A stretch of DNA of 64,000 nt from Caballeronia fortuita (GCF_001544835.2 NZ_FCNX02000021.1:51993-115992), one strand, 5' to 3'. Numbered from the stretch's first letter, positions 53,710 to 62,514 are shown. Translations and numbers: made by a program. The notes: generated by a model not told the origin, from the sequence alone.

Positions 53710-54528
53710 ATGAACGTTCTCTTCCAGCGCACGCATCAACGCTCGTTCGGCACGTGGCCGCTACAGGGCCGGCAATTGCACGACGCCATCGCCGCCGCCA
53801 TCGAAACGGGTTATCGCGCGATCGACACCGCGCAGCTCTACGACAACGAACTCGGCGTCGGCTCGGCGCTGCGGGCGATCGGCGTGCCGCGCGACGAGTT
53901 GTGCATCACCACGAAGATCGCGCCCGCCAACGATTCCGGCGAACGCTTCATGCCGACGCTGCGCGAAAGCCTCGACAAGCTGAAGGTCGAACAGGTCGAC
54001 GTGCTCCTGCTGCACTGGCCGCCCGCCGACGGCGACGTCGCGCCTTCGGTGCGAAGGCTCGAAGAGGCACAGCGCGCTGGACTCACGCGGCATATCGGCG
54101 TGAGCAACTTCACTGCCGCGATGATGCGCGACGCCCGCGCCGCGACGACGCTGCCGCTCGTCACGAATCAGGTCGAGTTTCATCCGCTGCTGGACCAGCG
54201 CATTTTGCTGCGTGCCGCGGCCGAGACCGGCATTCCGCTGTCGTCGTATTGCTCGGTCGCGCGCGGCGAAGTCTTCAAATATCCGCTGTTCGGCGAGATC
54301 GGCGCGCAGTACGGCAAGAGCGCCGCGCAGATCGTGCTGCGCTGGATTCTCCAGAAGGGCGTGCCGGTCAACACCATGTCCACGCAGCGCAGGAACATCG
54401 AGGCCAATTTCGATGTAATGGACTTCACGCTGTCGAGCATCGACATGGAACGCATCGATGCGCTGAACGCGACGAACTACCGCATCGTCAATCGGGACCG
54501 GGTGCCGCATGCGCCCGATTTCGACTGA
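53710..54528 (+). CDS. Aldo/keto reductase
   Basis: A 272-residue NADPH-type reductase with the AKR signature: Asp and Tyr in AIDTAQLYDNELGVG, Lys in ITTKIAP and His in VLLLHWPPA form the catalytic tetrad; the cofactor end is TMSTQRRN. It likely reduces or oxidises an aldehyde or ketone intermediate. It starts 3 bp after the hydratase gene with no ribosome site of its own, so it is probably translated by coupling. This gene has no counterpart in half A. Confidence 0.9.
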   Translation: MNVLFQRTHQRSFGTWPLQGRQLHDAIAAAIETGYRAIDTAQLYDNELGVGSALRAIGVPRDELCITTKIAPANDSGERFMPTLRESLDKLKVEQVDVLLLHWPPADGDVAPSVRRLEEAQRAGLTRHIGVSNFTAAMMRDARAATTLPLVTNQVEFHPLLDQRILLRAAAETGIPLSSYCSVARGEVFKYPLFGEIGAQYGKSAAQIVLRWILQKGVPVNTMSTQRRNIEANFDVMDFTLSSIDMERIDALNATNYRIVNRDRVPHAPDFD

Positions 54529-54561
54529 TCGCGACGCAGGCTAGCCGACAAGGACAACGAC

Positions 54562-55029
54562 ATGAGCCATTCCCTGCTTTACGAGGAGATCGAACCGGGT
54601 CTCGCCTTCGCGACATCGGGCATCGTGGTGACGGAAAGCCACGTGGTGCAATTCGCGGGCATTTCGGGCGATTTCTTCGATGTCCACATGGACGATGAAT
54701 TCGCGCGCGGCGTCGGCTTTCCGGGGCGCGTCGCGCACGGCCTCCTGTGCCTCGCGATGGTCGACGGCCTCAAGAACCGCGCGGCCACGCAACTGGCCGC
54801 CGTCGCGACGCTCGAATGGACGTACCGCTTTCACAAGCCTGTGCTGATCGGCGACAGGATTCAGGGGCGCATCGCCGTGCTCGACAAGCGGCCGACGCGG
54901 CGCGCCGATCGCGGCATCGTGCGTCTGCAGGTGGAAGTGCGCAACCAGGACGGCGTGCTGATCCAGGACGGCATCAACGTGCTGATGGTTCGCGCTTGCG
55001 CGGACGGGCCACGAGGAACGATGAAATGA
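54562..55029 (+). CDS. MaoC-like enoyl-CoA hydratase (half B)
   Basis: A 155-residue hot-dog-fold protein. SGDFFDVHMDD holds the likely Asp37/His42 pair, followed by GFPGRVAHGLLCLA. The same core occurs in the half A paralog at 36612. AAGGA lies upstream. The stop overlaps the CoA-transferase gene, which starts at an ATG 4 bp before the end, so the two are coupled. It probably acts on the CoA ester made by that transferase, in the opposite stereochemistry to crotonases. Confidence 0.86.
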   Translation: MSHSLLYEEIEPGLAFATSGIVVTESHVVQFAGISGDFFDVHMDDEFARGVGFPGRVAHGLLCLAMVDGLKNRAATQLAAVATLEWTYRFHKPVLIGDRIQGRIAVLDKRPTRRADRGIVRLQVEVRNQDGVLIQDGINVLMVRACADGPRGTMK

Positions 55030-56582
55030 AACGTGCAAACCTGACCGATCCGGACGCCATGGCTGCCGCGATCTTCGACGGCGCGGTCGTCGTATTGAGC
55101 GGCTCGGGCGGCGGCCTGGTCGAACCCGATCACATCACGTCGGCCATCGAGCGGCGCTTTCTGGCGACCGGGCATCCGCGCGATCTCACGCTGATCCACG
55201 GACTCGGCATCGGCGACGGGCTCAGCAGCGGCGTCAGCCGCTTCGCGCACGAAGGCATGGTAAAGCGCGTCGTCGGCGGTCACTGGACGTGGTCCAAGCC
55301 GATGCAGAAGCTCGCCCGCGAGGAGCGCGTCGAAGCCTACACGATGCCCGCGGGCGTCATCCAGACGCTGATCCGCGAAGCGGGCGCGGGGCGCCATGGC
55401 CTCGTGACGCACATCGGTCTGGACACCTTCGCCGATCCGCGTCACGGCGGCGGCCGCGTCAACGCCCGCGCACGCGACGATCTTGTCGAAGTCATCACGC
55501 TCGGCGGCAAGGAACTGCTCTGGTACAAGCCCTTCGAGATCGATTTCGCGATCGTGCGCGGCACGACTGCGGACATGCAGGGCAATCTCACGTCGCGCGA
55601 GGAACCCGCCGACATCGACGCGTTCGCCGCCGCGCTCGCCGCGCACAACGCGGGCGGCCGCGTGTTCGCGCAGGTCCGCGACGTATCCGCGACGCCGATC
55701 ACGCCCGCGCGCGCGGTAACGGTGCCGGGCGTGCTCGTCGACGACATCTGCGTCCACGCCGAGCAGAAACAGACGACCGGCGCCGCCTACGATCCCGCCA
55801 TCAGCGGCGAGTTGCCCGCGCCGGATACGCGCACGCCGCCCGCGTTGCCGCAAGGCATCCGCTACATCATCGCGAAGCGCGCTGCGCAAGAACTGATGCC
55901 GGGCGCGTGCGTCAACTTCGGCTACGGCCTGCCCGACGGCATTCCGGCCGTCGCGCATGCGGCGGGCGTCGATATCAGCTGGACGGTCATCGAACAGGGT
56001 TCGCACAACGGCGAGCTGCTCGGCGGCGACCTCTTCGGCGCGACGCGCCATGCGAGCGCCATCCTCAAGTCCAACGACCAGTTCGATTTCTTCAGCGGCG
56101 GCGGCATCGACATCGCCTTTCTGGGCATGGGCGAACTGGATGCGCAAGGCAACGTCAACGTGTCGTGGCTGGGCGAGAACATCGTCGGGCCGGGCGGCTT
56201 CGTCGATATCACGCAGCGCACGCGCAAGGTCGTGTTCTGCGGCACGTTCGAAGCGAAGGGGCTGGACGTGGAACTCGCCAACGGACAGGTGCATATCCGC
56301 CGCCACGGCGCGGTGCCGAAGCTCGTGCCGCAAGTGCGCCACATCACGTTCAGCGGCAAGCGGGCGCGCGCCGATGGCCAGCAGGTGCTCTACATCACGG
56401 AGCGCGCCGTGTTCGAGCTCGCCGCCGACGGCTTGCGGCTGATCGAAGTCGCGCCGGGCGTGGACCTCGTGCGCGACGTGCTCGAGCGCATGCCGTTCGA
56501 CGTGGCGCTGCATCCGTCGCTGCGCGAGCGCAAGGAGCACGCATCCCATGCATCGCACGCGGCGGCATCCAGCGAAGGCTGA
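55026..56582 (+). CDS. Fused family I CoA-transferase (half B, first)
   Basis: A 518-residue fused alpha/beta CoA-transferase. Catalytic Glu323 is in WTVIEQGSHNG, and the N-half has VVLSGSGGGLVEPDHI and RGTTADMQGN. The ATG at 55026 overlaps the MaoC stop and follows GAGGAA. It is clearly homologous to the transferase at 40029 and shares the EQG active-site context instead of the more usual ENG. It likely activates a carboxylic acid for the following hydratase and dehydrogenase. The C-terminal ~20 residues are His/Ser/Ala-rich and probably disordered. Confidence 0.89.
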   Translation: MKRANLTDPDAMAAAIFDGAVVVLSGSGGGLVEPDHITSAIERRFLATGHPRDLTLIHGLGIGDGLSSGVSRFAHEGMVKRVVGGHWTWSKPMQKLAREERVEAYTMPAGVIQTLIREAGAGRHGLVTHIGLDTFADPRHGGGRVNARARDDLVEVITLGGKELLWYKPFEIDFAIVRGTTADMQGNLTSREEPADIDAFAAALAAHNAGGRVFAQVRDVSATPITPARAVTVPGVLVDDICVHAEQKQTTGAAYDPAISGELPAPDTRTPPALPQGIRYIIAKRAAQELMPGACVNFGYGLPDGIPAVAHAAGVDISWTVIEQGSHNGELLGGDLFGATRHASAILKSNDQFDFFSGGGIDIAFLGMGELDAQGNVNVSWLGENIVGPGGFVDITQRTRKVVFCGTFEAKGLDVELANGQVHIRRHGAVPKLVPQVRHITFSGKRARADGQQVLYITERAVFELAADGLRLIEVAPGVDLVRDVLERMPFDVALHPSLRERKEHASHASHAAASSEG

Positions 56583-56594
56583 CCGGAGATATCG

Positions 56595-57755
56595 ATGGAT
56601 TTCACGCTCGGCGACACGCAGAAGATGATGATCGAAACGGCGCGGCGCTTCGTGCGGACCGAGTTGCAGCCGCTCGAACAACAAGTGGAAGACGAAGGCG
56701 CGCTGCCGCACGATATCGCGCGGGGTCTGCAACAGCGCGCCCGCGCGCTCGGACTGTACGCGGTCAACATGCCCGCCGAACTCGGCGGCGGCGGCCTGAA
56801 TACCGTCGATTCGATGCTCTGCGAGGAACAGTTCGGCCATAGCTCGGACATTCTCGTGCGGCGCGCGTTCGGCAACGTCTACGACGCGCTGCTCGCCTGC
56901 GAAGGCGAACAGATCGACCGCTGGCTCCGGCCATCGGTGGAGGGCGAGCGCACGTGCGGGCTCGCGATCACCGAAACGGGCGCCGGTTCGGATGCACAAG
57001 GCATCAGAACAACGGCGCGCAAGACGGCGTCGGGCTGGGTGCTCAACGGCAGCAAGCACTTCATCAGCGATGCGCAATGGAGCGACTTCTTCCTCGTCTC
57101 GGCGCGCACCGGCGAAAAGGAAATCTCGCTCTTCGCGGTGGACAAGAACCTGCCCGGCTTCACGCTCGGCAAGGATCAGCAGATGATGGGGCTGCGCGGC
57201 ACGCCGCATCACGAACTCTTTTTCGACGATGTCCCGCTCGAACCGATGGCGCTCATCGGCGGCCAGGGCGAAGGCTTCAGGCTGGCGATGAACATGCTCG
57301 GACGCGTGCGGCTCGCGTTGATCGGCGCGCGCGGCATCGGCAAGGCGACCCACGTGCTGGAGATGATGATCGAATACGCGGGCGAGCGGCGGCAGTTCGG
57401 CACGCGCATCGGCGACTTCCAGATGATCCAGCAGCTCATCGCCGATAGCGTCATGGAAATCAACGCGGCGCGTCTCATGCTGCTCAACACCGCCGCGATG
57501 ATGGACGCGCAACAGGACGCGCGCGAGTGGATCTCGATGGTCAAGGTGCAGGCGTCGGAAACGCTCGGGCGCGTGGTGGACCGCGCGGTACAGGTGTTCG
57601 GCGGCATGGGCTTCTGCAAGGAGCTGGCCATCGAACGCTATTACCGCGATGCGCGCGTCTACCGCATCTTCGATGGGACGTCGGAGATTCATCGCGGCAT
57701 CATCGCGCGTCAGGCGATGAAGCGCGGCGCGGCGCTGTTCGATCTTCACCGCTAG
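56595..57755 (+). CDS. Acyl-CoA dehydrogenase family protein (half B, first)
   Basis: A 386-residue FAD enzyme. ITETGAGSDAQGIRTTA is the FAD/substrate loop and VFGGMGFCKELAIERYYRDA the C-terminal signature. At the place of the usual catalytic Glu (YEGT) the sequence is RIFDGTSEIHR, giving Asp; this occurs in some subfamilies and may mark altered substrate choice. It would introduce a double bond into an acyl-CoA. CGGAG precedes the ATG at 56595. It is flanked by two CoA-transferase genes with 12-13 bp gaps. Confidence 0.88.
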   Translation: MDFTLGDTQKMMIETARRFVRTELQPLEQQVEDEGALPHDIARGLQQRARALGLYAVNMPAELGGGGLNTVDSMLCEEQFGHSSDILVRRAFGNVYDALLACEGEQIDRWLRPSVEGERTCGLAITETGAGSDAQGIRTTARKTASGWVLNGSKHFISDAQWSDFFLVSARTGEKEISLFAVDKNLPGFTLGKDQQMMGLRGTPHHELFFDDVPLEPMALIGGQGEGFRLAMNMLGRVRLALIGARGIGKATHVLEMMIEYAGERRQFGTRIGDFQMIQQLIADSVMEINAARLMLLNTAAMMDAQQDAREWISMVKVQASETLGRVVDRAVQVFGGMGFCKELAIERYYRDARVYRIFDGTSEIHRGIIARQAMKRGAALFDLHR

Positions 57756-57768
57756 GACCGACATCGAC

Positions 57769-59364
57769 ATGAGCAAGGTCATTTCCGCCGACGCAGCCGC
57801 GCAACTGCTTCACGACGGCGATATCGTCAGCATCAGTTCGTCGAGCGGCCTCGGCTGTCCCGACAAGGTGCTGGCGGCCATCGGCGCGCGCTTCGAACGC
57901 GAGGGTCATCCGCGCGGCATCACGACACTGAACCCGATCGCGGCGGGCGACATGTACGGCGTGAAGGGCATCGATCATCTCGCGCGGCGCGGGCTGCTCG
58001 CGCGCACGCTGGCCGGATCGTATCCGAGCGGGCCGTCGTCGCTGCCGATGCCCGACGTGTGGCGCATGATCGTCGACAACGAGATCGCGGCGTACAACGT
58101 GCCGAGCGGCATCCTCTTCGACATGCATCGCGACGCCGCCGCGCGCCGCCCCGGCGTGCTGACAAAGGTCGGCATGGGCACCTTCGTCGATCCCGAACTG
58201 CAAGGCTGCGCGATGAACGCCGCCGCGCGCGCGAAGCCGATCGTGCGCAAGGTGTCGTTCGACGGCGGCGAATGGCTGTATTTTCCGGCCATCGCGCCGC
58301 GCGTCGCGATCATCCGCGCGACCACCGCCGACGAAGCCGGCAATCTCTCCTACGAGCACGAAGGCGCGCTGCTGGGCGGTATCGATCAGGCGCTCGCCGC
58401 GCGCAACAACGGCGGCATCGTGATCGCGCAGGTCAAGCGCGTGGCGCGATCCGGCACGCTGCGGCCGCAAGACGTGCGCGTGCCATGCAATCTGGTCGAT
58501 TACATTGTCGTCGATGCGGATCAGTGGCAGACCACGCAGACGCCGTACGATCCCGCCATCAGCGGTGAAATCTCATTGCCGATGCACGCGTTCGAAACCA
58601 CGCCATGGGGCCCGGAAAAGGTCATCGCACGCCGCGCCGCGATGGAACTCGCGCACGGCTGCGCGGCCAATCTCGGCTTCGGCATTTCGGCGAACGTGCC
58701 GCGCATTCTGCTCGAAGAAGGTCTGCACGGCGAAGTGACATGGGCGATCGAACAGGGCGCGGTCGGCGGCGTGCCCTTGCTCGGATTCGCGTTCGGATGC
58801 GCGTCGAATGCGGATGCCATCGTGGCGTCGCCGAATCAGTTCACGTACTTTCAGGGCGGCGGCTTCGATATCGCGCTGCTGTCCTTTCTTCAGGTCGATG
58901 GCGACGGCAGCGTGAACGTGTCGCGGCTCGCATCGAAGCCGTATCTGACGGCCGGTTGCGGCGGTTTTGTCGATATCACCGCGCATGCGAAACGCATCGT
59001 GTTTTCAGGTTTCTTCACGGCCGGCGCGAAACTCGACGTGGGCGGCGGCACGCTTTCGATTCTCGCGGAAGGCCGCACGCGCAAGTTCGTCCAAAGCGCC
59101 GAACAGATCACGTTCAACGGGCGCATCGGACGCGAGCGCGGGCAGCGCGTGACGTATGTGACGGAGCGCTGCGTCATCGAGTCGAGGGACGATGGCCTGA
59201 CCGTGTGTGAGATCGCGCCCGGCGTGAATCTGCAACGCGACATTCTCGATCAGGCCGACATTGCATTGAAGGTCGCGCCCGATCTTCGCACGATGGACGC
59301 CGCGCTCTTCACCGATGCGCCGTTCGGGCTGCGGCTCAAGCCGGACGTGCAAGCGCGCTCATAG
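57769..59364 (+). CDS. Fused family I CoA-transferase (half B, second)
   Basis: A 531-residue fused transferase, third in the window. Glu328 in TWAIEQGAVGG is the expected nucleophile, and IIRATTADEAGNLSYEHEGA is the characteristic alpha-domain segment. It differs from the 55026 protein enough to serve a second acid, perhaps a cleavage product released by the lyase. AGGA lies 11 nt upstream. It ends the plus-strand row and is convergent with the TIM-barrel gene, with 4 bp between stops. Confidence 0.89.
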   Translation: MSKVISADAAAQLLHDGDIVSISSSSGLGCPDKVLAAIGARFEREGHPRGITTLNPIAAGDMYGVKGIDHLARRGLLARTLAGSYPSGPSSLPMPDVWRMIVDNEIAAYNVPSGILFDMHRDAAARRPGVLTKVGMGTFVDPELQGCAMNAAARAKPIVRKVSFDGGEWLYFPAIAPRVAIIRATTADEAGNLSYEHEGALLGGIDQALAARNNGGIVIAQVKRVARSGTLRPQDVRVPCNLVDYIVVDADQWQTTQTPYDPAISGEISLPMHAFETTPWGPEKVIARRAAMELAHGCAANLGFGISANVPRILLEEGLHGEVTWAIEQGAVGGVPLLGFAFGCASNADAIVASPNQFTYFQGGGFDIALLSFLQVDGDGSVNVSRLASKPYLTAGCGGFVDITAHAKRIVFSGFFTAGAKLDVGGGTLSILAEGRTRKFVQSAEQITFNGRIGRERGQRVTYVTERCVIESRDDGLTVCEIAPGVNLQRDILDQADIALKVAPDLRTMDAALFTDAPFGLRLKPDVQARS

Positions 59365-59368
59365 CAGC

Positions 59369-60214
59369 TCAGCAGCACGCGAACAGGCGCTCGCGGCAGA
59401 TGCGCAGGGTCTCGTCGGCGGGGCGCGCCCACCAGTCGAGCCGTGAGAAGATCTCCACTTCGACGGGACCGCCGAAGCCCGCGCGCTCCACCGCCGCACG
59501 CAGACGTCGAAGGTCGATCACGCCATCGCCCATCATGCCGCGATCCTGCAGCGGATCGCGCGTCTGAACGAGCCAGTCGCAGACATGCAGCGCGAGTATG
59601 CGTCCCGCCGCCCGCGCGATGGCCGGCATCAGCGCCGGATCCCACCACACGTGATAAGCGTCGATGGCCACGCCGAAATGTCCGTCGCGCGATGGATCGA
59701 GCGTGTCGCACCAGTCGAGCGCCTGATCGAGCGTGTTGAGCAGGCTGCGGTCGGCGGCATAGACGGGATGCAGCGGTTCCAGCGCGATGCGCACGCCCGT
59801 CTCCTGCATGGCCGGCTGCAACGCGGCGAGGCCGTCGAGAATTTGCGCGCGTGCATCGTCGATATCGCGCGAACCGGGTGGCAGGCCGCCCACCACCGCG
59901 ACCAGCACCGGCGCGCCGAGCACGGCGGCGGCTTCCAGCGCGCGGCGGTTGGAGTCGATGGCCGCGCGCCGCCCCGCCGCATCGTTCGCCGCGAAATACG
60001 CAGTGCGGCAATATGCGTTGACCTTGAGGCCCGCCGCGCGAATGGCGCTGGCCGCAGCTTGCGGTTTCGTCTCGTCGATTTCCTGACGCCACGGCGTGAT
60101 CCAGCCGAAACCCTGTTCGGCAATGCGCGCCGCCGTCGTCTCGATCGCCTCGCGATAACCCAGCGTGGCGGTGTTGATGCAGCAGAGATCGCCGCGTCCG
60201 TTCAAGTCGCGCAT
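59369..60214 (-). CDS. TIM-barrel sugar-phosphate isomerase/epimerase-like enzyme (half B)
   Basis: A 281-residue paralog of the half A protein at 37130; both begin with CCINTATLGYRE-like or CAINTATLGHRE-like sequence. Putative metal ligands are Glu in IALEPLHPVYA, Asp and His in VAIDAYHVWWDP, His in ALHVCDW and Glu in VEVEIFS. It could isomerise, epimerise or dehydrate a polyol acid, similar to dehydroshikimate dehydratases of the fold. GAGGA precedes the start at 60214. It is the last gene of the minus-strand unit that begins with an acyl-CoA dehydrogenase. Confidence 0.84.
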   Translation of the reverse strand: MRDLNGRGDLCCINTATLGYREAIETTAARIAEQGFGWITPWRQEIDETKPQAAASAIRAAGLKVNAYCRTAYFAANDAAGRRAAIDSNRRALEAAAVLGAPVLVAVVGGLPPGSRDIDDARAQILDGLAALQPAMQETGVRIALEPLHPVYAADRSLLNTLDQALDWCDTLDPSRDGHFGVAIDAYHVWWDPALMPAIARAAGRILALHVCDWLVQTRDPLQDRGMMGDGVIDLRRLRAAVERAGFGGPVEVEIFSRLDWWARPADETLRICRERLFACC

Positions 60215-60222
60215 GGTCGTCC

Positions 60223-60996
60223 TCAGAAGCGCTGGATCATCAGGCCGCCGTCGACGCGCACTTCCTGCGCCACGGTGTACGGCAGCAGCCCCGCCGCCAT
60301 CGTGCGGATCACGCGCGCGACGTCTTCGGGCTGGCCCCAGCGCGGCGTGGCGGTCATGCCTTCGGCGATCAGCGCATCGTACTTGCCCTTCGACGGCGCG
60401 GTCATCTCCGTGAGAATCAGTCCGGGCTGCACCTCGAATACGCCGATGCCGTGCGACGCGAGCCGCAGCGCGAAGAGACGCGCCGCCATCGACGATGCGC
60501 TTTTGGACATGCAGTATTCGCCGCGTTCGACGCTCGCCACCACCGCGTTCGACGACGTCACGAACACGATGCTGCGCGCGCCTTCCTCGGTGGGCGGTCG
60601 CGTTGTCATCGACCGGGCGACGGCCTGCGTCAGAAAGAACGTGCCGCGCGTGTTGATGTCGAAGCAGCGGTCGTAGCTTTGCGCGTTCACGTCGAGCAGA
60701 TCGCCGCGGTTCAGCACGGACACGCCCGCGTTGTTCACCAGACAATCGACGCCGCCGAAGCGTTCGTCGATCGCGGCGAGCACGCCCGCGTGCGCGTCGA
60801 TATCGCTGATATCGAGGTCGAAGCTCGCGCAACGGCGCCCGAGCGCTTCGACTTCGGCTTCGAGCGCGCGCAGCCGGCCGGGGTCGTTCAAGGCGATGGC
60901 GGCGATATCGAAGCCTTCGGCGGCGAGCGCCAACGCGACGGCGTGCCCGATCCCGCGCGAGGCGCCGGTGACGATTGCGGTTCTGCTCATGCTCAT
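60223..60996 (-). CDS. SDR-family oxidoreductase (half B, second copy)
   Basis: A 257-residue SDR with TGASRGIGHA, VNNAGVS, Ser in FVTSSNAVVA, YCMSK and the C-terminal RVDGGLMIQRF. It is the paralog of the SDR at 50934. The ATG at 60996 overlaps the acyl-CoA dehydrogenase stop by ATGA. With the dehydrogenase and TIM-barrel genes it forms a three-gene unit under the third TAGATCGATCTA site. A 3-hydroxyacyl-CoA or ring-alcohol dehydrogenase role is likely. Confidence 0.87.
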   Translation of the reverse strand: MSMSRTAIVTGASRGIGHAVALALAAEGFDIAAIALNDPGRLRALEAEVEALGRRCASFDLDISDIDAHAGVLAAIDERFGGVDCLVNNAGVSVLNRGDLLDVNAQSYDRCFDINTRGTFFLTQAVARSMTTRPPTEEGARSIVFVTSSNAVVASVERGEYCMSKSASSMAARLFALRLASHGIGVFEVQPGLILTEMTAPSKGKYDALIAEGMTATPRWGQPEDVARVIRTMAAGLLPYTVAQEVRVDGGLMIQRF

Positions 60997-62144
60997 GCCT
61001 TAAGCAATTGACGCGCGATGATGACGCGCTGAATCTGGTTCGTGCCTTCGTAGATTTGCGTGATCTTCGCGTCGCGATAGAGACGTTCGACTTCGTAGCC
61101 GCGAATGTAGCCGCTGCCGCCGAAGATCTGGATGGCGTCGCTCGTGTGCTGCACGGCGGCGTCTCCGGCGAAGCATTTCGCCATCGACGCGGCAGCGGTC
61201 GCCTCGACGCCCGCATCCATTTTCGATGCCGCCGAGCGCACGAGCAGGCGCGCCGCTTCGGTGTCCTTCGCCATGTCGGCGAGCATGAACTGGATGGCCT
61301 GGAACTCGGCAATAGGCTGGCCGAACTGCTTGCGCATCTTCGCCTGTTCGATGCCCGCCTCCAGCGCCGCCTGCATGATGCCGACGGCCAGCGCGCCGAT
61401 GCCCACGCGCCCTTTCTCGAGCACGCTCATCATCATGTGGAAGCCGCGCCCCTCGGTGCCGAGCAACGCGTCGGCGGGGAGTTTCACATCGTCGAAATGC
61501 AGTTCTCCGACTTGCGACGCGCGCTGCCCGAGCTTGTGCTCTTTCGGCCCGCGCGATACGCCCTTCGACGCGCAATCCACGATGAAGATGCTCATGCCGC
61601 GCTTGCCCGCGCCGGGGTCGGTGCGTGCCAGCACGAGGGCGACGTCCGCGACGGGCGCATTGTGTATCCATAGCTTCGAGCCGCTGAGCGACCAGCCTTC
61701 GCCATCGCGCACGGCCGTGGTCTTGACGCCGGAAACATCGCTGCCCGCGCCCGCTTCGGTGATGCAGTACGCGCCTTTCGATTCCGCGCGCACCAGCGGC
61801 CCGAGCCAGCGGTCGATCTGCGCGGGCGTGCCGTGCTTGCCAAGCAAGGTGCCGAGCAGTTCGACGAGCCCGCACTGATCCGCCACCGACGAGTAACCGC
61901 GGCTCAACTCTTCCATGACGATGGAATAGGCGAGGCAGTCGAGCCCCGCGCCGCCCATCGACTCGGGCACGGTGATGCCGAAGAGGCCGGTTTCGCCCAT
62001 CTGCCGGTATATGTCGGCAGGAAAGCATTCTTCGCGGTCCAGCCGCTCTGCTTCAGGGCGGATGACTTCATTGGAAAAGCGCCGGGCCATGTCGGCGACC
62101 TGTTGATGCTCGGTGGAAAGAATCACCTCGTCTCCCTTCGTCAT
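60993..62144 (-). CDS. Acyl-CoA dehydrogenase (half B, second)
   Basis: A 383-residue enzyme of the main acyl-CoA dehydrogenase line. It has YCITEAGAGSDVSGVKTT, FGGSGYIRGYEVERLYRDA and the catalytic Glu context IYEGTNQIQRVIIARQLLK, which is intact, unlike the copy at 56595. It oxidises acyl-CoA to enoyl-CoA with electrons to ETF. The ATG at 62144 is used here, but a GTG at 62126 has a much better ribosome site (AAGGGAG, 5 nt spacing) and could be the true start, giving 377 residues. It is the first gene of the minus-strand unit with an overlapping operator/promoter. Confidence 0.91.
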   Translation of the reverse strand: MTKGDEVILSTEHQQVADMARRFSNEVIRPEAERLDREECFPADIYRQMGETGLFGITVPESMGGAGLDCLAYSIVMEELSRGYSSVADQCGLVELLGTLLGKHGTPAQIDRWLGPLVRAESKGAYCITEAGAGSDVSGVKTTAVRDGEGWSLSGSKLWIHNAPVADVALVLARTDPGAGKRGMSIFIVDCASKGVSRGPKEHKLGQRASQVGELHFDDVKLPADALLGTEGRGFHMMMSVLEKGRVGIGALAVGIMQAALEAGIEQAKMRKQFGQPIAEFQAIQFMLADMAKDTEAARLLVRSAASKMDAGVEATAAASMAKCFAGDAAVQHTSDAIQIFGGSGYIRGYEVERLYRDAKITQIYEGTNQIQRVIIARQLLKA

Positions 62145-62160
62145 GCGCTAATTTGACGTT

Positions 62161-62189
62161 ACTTTATGCCTGTTAGATCGATCTAGCAA
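62161..62189 (-). promoter_or_regulatory. Promoter of acyl-CoA dehydrogenase unit with TAGATCGATCTA operator, copy 3
   Basis: On the minus strand TTGCTA (62184-62189) and TAAAGT (62161-62166) are spaced exactly 17 bp. The palindrome TAGATCGATCTA (62174-62185) lies in the spacer and overlaps the -35 box, so repressor binding would exclude RNA polymerase. Distance to the gene start is 17-35 bp. Confidence 0.7.
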
Positions 62190-62252
62190 GCGGGTAATCG
62201 TCGCGGGATTCGAGGGGATGTTCTCGGCTGATTGGGTGTGATGGCATTCGTT

Positions 62253-62276
62253 GCACGCCGGTGCATGCCGGCGTGC
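62253..62276 (-). other. GC-rich stem-loop after the small conserved gene
   Basis: GCACGCCGG (62253-62261), 6-nt loop, CCGGCGTGC (62268-62276). It lies 17 bp after the stop of the gene at 62293 on the minus strand. No T-run follows, so intrinsic termination is uncertain; it may protect the mRNA end. Confidence 0.35.
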
Positions 62277-62292
62277 GAACCTCGAAAACGCG

Positions 62293-62514
62293 TCAGCCGC
62301 GCGCTTCCGTACCTTGCAACGCTTCATGCGTGTGAGCATGTCTCGCGCCATATTTGAGTTCGAAATGCGCGCCTTTGCCGCTTCGCGTCGGCGGGAAATG
62401 CTCGCCTTCGACGCACGTCACTTCAAAGGTATCTTTGCCGTCGTCGTGAACCACGGCATAGATGCCCGAGACTTTTACGATCTCGCCGGGCTCGTATGAA
62501 TTATCGCCTGCCAT
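62293..62514 (-). CDS. Small conserved protein, YjzC-like
   Basis: A 73-residue acidic protein: YEPGEIVKVSGIYAVVHDDG, then CVEGEHFPPTRSGKGAHFEL. The PG...SGIY...GE.FPPT pattern resembles the small YjzC-type family, short proteins of unknown function found in many bacteria; the match is from memory of the family and not aligned. GGAG lies 8 nt before ATG 62514. There is no membrane segment or signal peptide. It lies between the acyl-CoA dehydrogenase promoter and the hydrolase gene, with its own short gap, so it is probably a separate unit. Confidence 0.6.
   Translation of the reverse strand: MAGDNSYEPGEIVKVSGIYAVVHDDGKDTFEVTCVEGEHFPPTRSGKGAHFELKYGARHAHTHEALQGTEARG

Noticed and set aside
54861..57782. 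Very long minus-strand open frame opposite the CoA-transferase and acyl-CoA dehydrogenase genes
   Set aside because: The plus strand has clear family motifs in overlapping genes with ribosome sites. The antisense frame is Arg/His/Ala-rich and stays open because of high-GC codon bias.
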